This document shows positions 58,752-64,000 of a DNA stretch of 64,000 nt, piece after piece. The DNA is from Arsenophonus apicola (GTDB lineage Bacteria > Pseudomonadota > Gammaproteobacteria > Enterobacterales > Enterobacteriaceae), in NCBI RefSeq assembly GCF_020268605.1, contig NZ_CP084222.1, positions 2,356,001-2,420,000 on the forward strand, written 5' to 3'. A model generated the notes under the pieces. It was not told the DNA's origin and did no database searches. It was given only the letters and a program-made list of their open reading frames with translations. A program made the translations under genes and the position numbers. The stretch's first letter is position 1. Every line of letters starts with the position of its first letter.

Positions 58752-59427
58752 TAATGCCAGCTCCTCGAGATTTACTACTTTTTACTATATCCATGTCATG
58801 CTAACTTATTTAAATTTTAATATTAAGCTTAATTAAAATGACTGTTTAAATTATATTACACTATTTATTATAAATAATGAAAACAAATAAATCGTAAATT
58901 TAAAATATTTAGTCGGTTACTGATAATGAACAATTTATCGTATTTATGGTTAATCGATTAAAAAAGATAGTTTTTATATTTATTATCCATTTTTAATGCA
59001 TTAAAATGGACAATTTCATTAACTATAAAAATAGTAAAATCATTTTATTTTTAATACCCATATTATTGATAATGATAAAAATAACCATTTATCTATTTTT
59101 TTATAATTGAATATTGAACATGGAAATAACTTATTAATTTCATACTAAATTATTGTCATATTAAAACAGGTTTTAATTCTATTATTTGCTATTTTGAAGT
59201 TTGATATAATAGGTAAAATAAAAAACAATAGATAAAATAGTAGCTGAAAATTGTCTAGCAATATCTTTCACCAGCAATATTTACAATTATATCACCAATT
59301 ATATTTAATAAAAAAATAAATATAATTACACATAATGTTAACAAATGATTTAAATTAATTTGGTTATTATTTACAAGAATATCCAGCGTAAGTAAATAAA
59401 ATACTATATTAACAATAGGACATTAAT
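58752..59427. other. AT-rich intergenic region
   Basis: No gene is seen. Extremely AT-rich, between the NlpC/P60 gene (minus) and a small secreted-peptide pseudogene (plus). It must hold the promoter of the NlpC/P60-toxin unit, which I cannot place. Confidence 0.45.
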
Positions 59428-59681
59428 ATGACTCTTTACATGAAAAATAAATTCTTAATATTATCAATCATTTTTATACTACCACGCTTCTTTTCAGCCA
59501 CAACTACTGCGTCATTAGAGGAAGAAAAAAATATCATTGCACTGGCAGCATGGTTGATACAAATAATATAGATCAAAGCGAATGGGATAGGTTTTTCTCT
59601 TATAATACGAGTGATTCAAAAAGAAGCAATAATAAAAGCAAACAAGGAATACCAAGAAATTACCAACATAAAATCAGATAG
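59428..59681 (+). pseudogene. Small secreted peptide gene, frameshifted
   Basis: AGGA lies 8 bases before the ATG. The first frame gives a clear signal peptide (MKNKFLILSIIFILPRFFSA) and then stops at TAG 59569-59571. In another frame the sequence continues YHCTGSMVDTNNIDQSEWD and RFFSYNTSDSKRSNNKSKQG to TAG at 59681. Adding one A to the A7 run after GAAG (about 59524-59530) joins them into about 84 residues. No family is recognised; it would be a small, polar, secreted protein. Confidence 0.45.
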
Positions 59682-59839
59682 TACCATTATCAACGTTGAT
59701 AGCTGTAAAATTTCACACTAAATTAAAATAAAAAAATGAACTGTTAATATCCTCCATGCCAACAAGGACAAGGAGGTATTTGTATTTTGAGGCTAATTAA
59801 CTGAATTATGCTTTTTAAGCGCAAATCCTAGCCAATATT

Positions 59840-61753
59840 TTATCGTCCTTTTTTTTCTCTATCAGGCTCTAATAACATAACAACCGTTTCAAAAGGCGAT
59901 AATGTCACTAATGTTGATTTATTAATCTTAGTCGGTTTTTTACTGCCATTTTTACTAATATAATTTAGGCTAACTTGATAACTTTGTGGCGCGCCAGCCG
60001 GTAATTCTAAATCATGCTGTAAATCCAAATAATATTCTTGGAGTTTATCCGATGGGTTTCTTAAACTGATAATCGATTTATTATTACTCCAGGCAGCCCA
60101 ACCATAGATCGCTAATTTGGTCGGATCACTACCTATCCAATGGCTGTCAAATAAAATAGCTTGATTTTCACGGGCCCAATTTGCTGCAGTAGCTAATACA
60201 TGCCAATTATTATCGCTCAACAGCTCAGGCGTAATATACAATTCTTGTAACTGAGTGCCGGTAGCAAAATAACTCCAAACCTGATCAGCAAAGTCCTGCT
60301 CAGACTGTCGATTAAGATATTTGGCTTGTTTAGCATAAATAATACCATGCAACATTAAAGAATTAAGAGGAAATAATGGGCCTTTCATCACAATTGAACG
60401 ATAGGTTTCAGCATCGCGATAAGTCAGCCATTGTTGTACTTTAGGACCGGGGCCATAATAGTTGACATCATCACCACCACGCCAAATCGAATCAGCGTAA
60501 AAAAGCCAGGATGGTGTCGCTTGGGTGCCAGTGGTCAAGTTAACATAAAGATTATTATTGGCTTTTCGCATATCACTAATCATATGGATTGCCGCAGCAA
60601 AATCACTAGTAAATGGGCTACCTGGAATCACCTTATCTGCGTTGCCGGTACCATCCAATTTAAACATAGTAATATTTTGTTGTTTTATTAACGCTAAAAT
60701 ACGTTTATGAAAATTGGCATAATAATTAGCACCGGATAAAGCCAATTTACCATCCATTATTTCATAACCAAATTCAGCTGCATGTGAAACGCGAATATCG
60801 CGTGGTTTATTATATCCGCCCCAAGGTGATAACCAAATGCCTAAGGCCGCATGATATTTTTCGGCCGCTAATTTTAATTTCTTAAACTCATTAGGAAAAT
60901 TGCTACTGAATCCCCAGTTACCTTTTAAATTATCCCATCCATCATCAAATAAATAACCATTTAATTTAATACCGCGTTTATTAACCAACGCTTCGCCATA
61001 CTGTTCAATACGTAGTAATGCTTGCTTTTCGGTATAAGGATTAAAAAAACCAATATCAAGCCAGGAATTATAGTGCAAATACGGATTATAAGGACGAGCA
61101 CGAACAACATTTAAAAACTGATTAACATGACGACGCAATTGGCCACTTTTATAAGTGCCAATATAAGTTTTATAACTGAGGGTATGAGCGGGTTGTAAAG
61201 GAATGGCCTGCCCTATTTTTTGCGTTACACCGCCTTCATAAGCCGTGGTATTGGTTAACGGATTTTCTGGAATAATAAAAAATGAATCACTAATAATTGG
61301 AGAACTAACAACTGAACCATAAACAAAAGGCGCTTGGGTTTTAAAAGGCATTAATGAAACCATACTCATGTTTAAGGGTTTATTTTCAGCAGTGATGCGG
61401 ATTTCGTAACGAGCAAAATTTGCTTGATCATATAAAGCAAGTATCGTTGTTACTTTAATATTATTCCTAATATAATTTATTGTGATGGTATTTTTATCTT
61501 GCTTAATATTTTGCAAGTTAAAATCCTTTTCAGTTAATTTTTTTGCTGAATTAAAACTAATCTCAAATAAATTATCGGCTTTAATGACATCATTATTTTT
61601 GTTATTTTTAAACCAAACTAATATATCTTTAGTCTTATCGGATAACAGAATATTGATATTTTTACCCGTTAATTGATACTCTTTTGCTTGTAAAGATTTT
61701 ACTAAACATAATGATATAAATAGACTTAATATAATGACCCTCGATGCTCTCAT
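59840..61753 (-). CDS. Secreted clan-D-like glycoside hydrolase (alpha-galactosidase/N-acetylgalactosaminidase type)
   Basis: A 637-residue protein with a cleavable signal peptide (ending SLQA) and AGGAG before the ATG. The N-terminal third is a beta-rich domain. The middle is a TIM barrel resembling GH36/GH27 or GH31-like enzymes: YNSWLDIGF, LFDDGWDNLKGNWGF, LGIWLSPWGGY, the likely nucleophile in MFKLDGTGN, and the likely acid/base in SIWRGGDDVNYYGPG. The C-terminal part is a beta domain. The exact family and sugar are uncertain; with the aga operon nearby, release of GalNAc or galactose from host glycans is plausible. Intact. Confidence 0.7.
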   Translation of the reverse strand: MRASRVIILSLFISLCLVKSLQAKEYQLTGKNINILLSDKTKDILVWFKNNKNNDVIKADNLFEISFNSAKKLTEKDFNLQNIKQDKNTITINYIRNNIKVTTILALYDQANFARYEIRITAENKPLNMSMVSLMPFKTQAPFVYGSVVSSPIISDSFFIIPENPLTNTTAYEGGVTQKIGQAIPLQPAHTLSYKTYIGTYKSGQLRRHVNQFLNVVRARPYNPYLHYNSWLDIGFFNPYTEKQALLRIEQYGEALVNKRGIKLNGYLFDDGWDNLKGNWGFSSNFPNEFKKLKLAAEKYHAALGIWLSPWGGYNKPRDIRVSHAAEFGYEIMDGKLALSGANYYANFHKRILALIKQQNITMFKLDGTGNADKVIPGSPFTSDFAAAIHMISDMRKANNNLYVNLTTGTQATPSWLFYADSIWRGGDDVNYYGPGPKVQQWLTYRDAETYRSIVMKGPLFPLNSLMLHGIIYAKQAKYLNRQSEQDFADQVWSYFATGTQLQELYITPELLSDNNWHVLATAANWARENQAILFDSHWIGSDPTKLAIYGWAAWSNNKSIISLRNPSDKLQEYYLDLQHDLELPAGAPQSYQVSLNYISKNGSKKPTKINKSTLVTLSPFETVVMLLEPDREKKGR

Positions 61754-62467
61754 GCAATAAACTCCTATTGACTACTTAATTATGTTATTTTGCAAAAATC
61801 AAGTCCAAAAGCATGTAACACGCGTTATTACAGCAAAAACTTTATCAAGAAATTGTGAACAGGTTGGCAGTTGCTGGTTTATTTAACTCAAGATAATCTG
61901 CTAAAGCAATATTTTGCGATGCAAAAACAGATAAAAAGCAATTTTTTCAATAAAAAATTCTGTTATTAAAATATTTAACAATTTATTAAAATTTTCTATC
62001 GCTTACTCTTTTAATTTAACACATTCAATTTCAGTATAAATTTTTGCTATTTATTTATAATTAATTCACGCTATTTTTAGCAAAATCTTTTACACTAAAT
62101 ATTGATTACTAAATTTTATTTAGCTTCCTTTTTTCTATCACTTGCAATAGTTGAAATATTATCTTATTACAATATTTCATATAAAAGTATTTTAATTTAA
62201 CTAGATATTTATATGCTTTAATTCCTGAACGAAAAATTATCCAATATTGTATTAATATCCAATAAAATAAATTTTTATATCAATCAACGTCAATTTAATT
62301 TCTGCTTAAGTCAAATGTAGTGAATGCCTTTATCACTTATCACTAGTCATAAATCTTCTTTGCCTCATAACAAACAAATTTGACCCAAAAAATAAAAAGG
62401 CTATTATATATGTCTTGCTTGCTGTTATTATTAGCCCTATTATCGATTACTATAAAAATTTGCAACC
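61754..62467. other. AT-rich intergenic region before queH
   Basis: No gene is seen on either strand over about 0.7 kb. Divergent spacer between the glycoside hydrolase and queH; only the queH promoter candidate at its right end is listed. Confidence 0.45.
62380..62409 (+). promoter_or_regulatory. Candidate sigma-70 promoter of queH
   Basis: TTGACC at 62380-62385 and ATTATA/TTATAT at 62403-62409 with a 17-18 base spacer, about 60 bases ahead of the queH ATG. Confidence 0.45.
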
Positions 62468-63121
62468 ATGGATAAATTTACCCGTCCTAAACTAACGCTG
62501 CCTAATGGCGCTAATAAATTATTACTGCACTCTTGTTGTGCTCCCTGTTCAGGTGAAGTGATGGAAGCACTAAGTGCTTCAGGTATTGATTATACTATTT
62601 TTTTCTATAATCCAAATATTCATCCACAACGAGAATACGAGATCCGCAAAAACGAAAATATTCGTTTCGCTGAGCAGCATAATGTGCCGTTTATTGATGC
62701 TGATTATGATAGTGATAACTGGTTTACCCGTGCTAAAGGAATGGAACAAGAACCTGAGCGCGGAATTCGTTGCACTATGTGTTTTGATATGCGATTTGAG
62801 CGTACCGCGCTCTACGCTGCTGAACATGGTTTTAGCATTATCTCCAGTTCATTAGGCATTTCTCGCTGGAAGAATATGCAACAAATCAATGATTGTGGTA
62901 AGCGTGCTGCCAGCCATTACGATGGCCTTACTTACTGGGACTATAACTGGCGTAAGCAAGGCGGCTCAGCCAGAATGGTTGAAATTAGTAAGCGCGAACA
63001 ATTTTATCAACAAGAATATTGCGGTTGTATCTATTCTCTGCGAGATACCAATAAACATCGGCGCTCACAAGGACGCGAAATTATTCGCATTGGGGTTAAA
63101 TATTACACTGCCGACAAATAA
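62468..63121 (+). CDS. queH: Epoxyqueuosine reductase QueH
   Basis: Last step of queuosine synthesis in tRNA, reducing epoxyqueuosine. This is the QueG-replacing family (formerly DUF208). It shows LLHSCCAPCSGEV with the paired cysteines, FFYNPNIHPQREYEIRK, GIRCTMCFDMRFERTA, SSSLGISRWKNM and YCGCIYSLRD, which hold the iron-sulfur and metal ligands. 217 residues; intact. Convergent with lysS. Confidence 0.93.
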   Translation: MDKFTRPKLTLPNGANKLLLHSCCAPCSGEVMEALSASGIDYTIFFYNPNIHPQREYEIRKNENIRFAEQHNVPFIDADYDSDNWFTRAKGMEQEPERGIRCTMCFDMRFERTALYAAEHGFSIISSSLGISRWKNMQQINDCGKRAASHYDGLTYWDYNWRKQGGSARMVEISKREQFYQQEYCGCIYSLRDTNKHRRSQGREIIRIGVKYYTADK

Positions 63122-63137
63122 TAGATCGAACAAAAAT

Positions 63138-63167
63138 AACAATGCCTGGCTAAAGCCAGGCATTGTT
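63138..63167. terminator. Bidirectional terminator queH / lysS
   Basis: AACAATGCCTGGCT, two bases, then AGCCAGGCATTGTT: a perfect 14-bp stem with flanking A-rich and T-rich stretches between two converging genes. Confidence 0.9.
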
Positions 63168-63183
63168 TATGCAATCTAATAGG

Positions 63184-64000
63184 CTATTTACCAGGCCGTA
63201 ATGCTGGAAACAGAATAACATCACGAATTGTATGGCTATCCGTTAATAACATGATCATCCGATCAATACCGATACCTAAACCGGCCGTTGGTGGCAATCC
63301 ATGCTCCAGTGCGGTGATATAATCCTCATCATAAAACATGGCTTCATCATCACCTTCATCTTTCTGTCGAACCTGCTGTGCAAAGCGCTCGGCTTGATCT
63401 TCTGCATCATTAAGCTCAGAAAAACCATTACCAATTTCACGACCACCAATGAAGAATTCAAATCGATCGGTAATAAATGGATTATTATCATTACGACGAG
63501 CTAAGGGAGACACTTCTGCCGGATATTCCGTAATAAATGTCGGTTGGATCAAATGGCTTTCTGCCACTGCCTCAAAAATTTCACATTGTAGACGACCTAA
63601 TCCCCAGCCTTTTTCTGGCTCAATATTTAGTGATTTTGCGATCGCTGTCGCTTTAGTCATATCATCCAAATCAGCCAGCACCGTTTCCGCACGATATTTG
63701 ACTATCGCTTCTTTCATGGTCATTTTGCTAAAAGGCTGCCCGAAATCAAATAGATGCTCACCATATTTTACCTGAGATGTACCTAATACTTCTTGAGTTA
63801 CCGTTCGGAATAATTCTTCGGTTAATACAATAAGATCTTTATAATCAGCATAAGCCATATAAAGTTCCATCATGGTAAACTCTGGATTATGCCGCGGCGA
63901 AATACCTTCATTGCGAAAATTACGATTAATTTCAAAAACTCGCTCAAATCCACCAACAACTAAACGTTTCAAATAAAGTTCTGGCGCAATACGCAGATAC
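63184..64000 (-). CDS. lysS: Lysyl-tRNA synthetase (class II), 3' part
   Basis: The frame is open to the right edge, so the N-terminal anticodon-binding domain lies outside. Visible are APELYLKRLVVGGFERVFEI and NRNFRNEGISPRHNPEFTMME (class II motif 2), DRFEFFIGGREIGNGFSELND, and the motif 3 segment GLPPTAGLGIGIDRMIMLLTD. Ends LFPALRPGK as in E. coli LysS/LysU. Intact as far as seen. Confidence 0.97.
   Translation of the reverse strand, partial: YLRIAPELYLKRLVVGGFERVFEINRNFRNEGISPRHNPEFTMMELYMAYADYKDLIVLTEELFRTVTQEVLGTSQVKYGEHLFDFGQPFSKMTMKEAIVKYRAETVLADLDDMTKATAIAKSLNIEPEKGWGLGRLQCEIFEAVAESHLIQPTFITEYPAEVSPLARRNDNNPFITDRFEFFIGGREIGNGFSELNDAEDQAERFAQQVRQKDEGDDEAMFYDEDYITALEHGLPPTAGLGIGIDRMIMLLTDSHTIRDVILFPALRPGK

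Noticed and set aside
62410..62475. A 21-codon leucine-rich leader peptide overlapping the queH start
   Set aside because: The best promoter (62380-62409) would start transcription within or after its ATG, so it would not be translated.

Overview
The window is AT-rich DNA from a gammaproteobacterium of the order Enterobacterales. galE, uspF, eco, ydcH, yjaB, ydiY, the aga genes, queH and lysS all read as enterobacterial orthologues. The AT-rich base composition, an Ysc/Psc-type type III secretion system (T3SS), giant leucine-rich-repeat toxins and many broken genes fit an insect-associated symbiont. An Arsenophonus-like organism is my best guess, by inference and without a database search.

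Layout. 1-7.8 kb: mostly intact chromosomal genes (a subtilase cut by the window edge, galE, a CDF metal transporter, uspF, ecotin, ydcH, a GNAT acetyltransferase, a membrane bactofilin, an orphan napF, yjaB). 7.8-31.6 kb: a T3SS locus of the Yersinia Ysc / Pseudomonas Psc family. It has five blocks: exsC-exsE-exsB (minus); sctX-sctY-sctV-lcrR-lcrV-lcrH-yopB-yopD (minus); sctN-O-P-Q-R-S-T-U (plus); exsA (plus); exsD-sctC-D-yscE-sctF-yscG-(short ORF)-sctI-J-K-L (plus). The whole ExsA/ExsC/ExsD/ExsE regulatory cascade, the needle, the tip protein and both translocators are intact. sctV, lcrR, sctO, sctQ, sctU, sctC, sctD and sctK each carry one frameshift or nonsense codon. The gatekeeper genes (yopN, tyeA, sycN, yscB) and lcrG are absent from their usual places.

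32.0-41.4 kb: ydiY, an SDR oxidoreductase, and an intact GalNAc/galactosamine operon (agaR, kbaZ, agaS, agaV, agaW, agaE, agaF, kbaY) without the deacetylase agaA. A cluster of AgaR-operator-like motifs lies upstream of agaR.

41.7-58.8 kb: two tandem paralogues of a protein of about 2,490 residues. The order is three modules of (helical cap + leucine-rich repeats), then a C80 cysteine protease domain like that of MARTX and TcdA/B toxins, then a region resembling the TcdA/TcdB pore/delivery region. This is the layout of a large clostridial toxin with the glucosyltransferase cargo replaced by leucine-rich repeats. The array arose by tandem duplication of an (NlpC/P60 lipoprotein gene + toxin gene) unit: a 148-bp remnant of the 3' end of the lipoprotein gene lies between the two toxin genes. 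Copy A (upstream) has one frameshift and one nonsense codon; copy B has four frameshifts and one nonsense codon. A 272-bp stretch is almost identical between otherwise diverged copies, which suggests gene conversion.

58.8-64.0 kb: a small broken secreted-peptide gene, a secreted clan-D-like glycoside hydrolase, queH and the 3' part of lysS.

All assignments rest on reading the sequence and remembered family features. No homology search, structure prediction or read-level check was possible. Most frameshifts are one-base changes in short homopolymers, so sequencing error must be excluded before the T3SS is called dead. Against error, almost all of the breaks fall in the T3SS and toxin genes, while the metabolic genes are clean.
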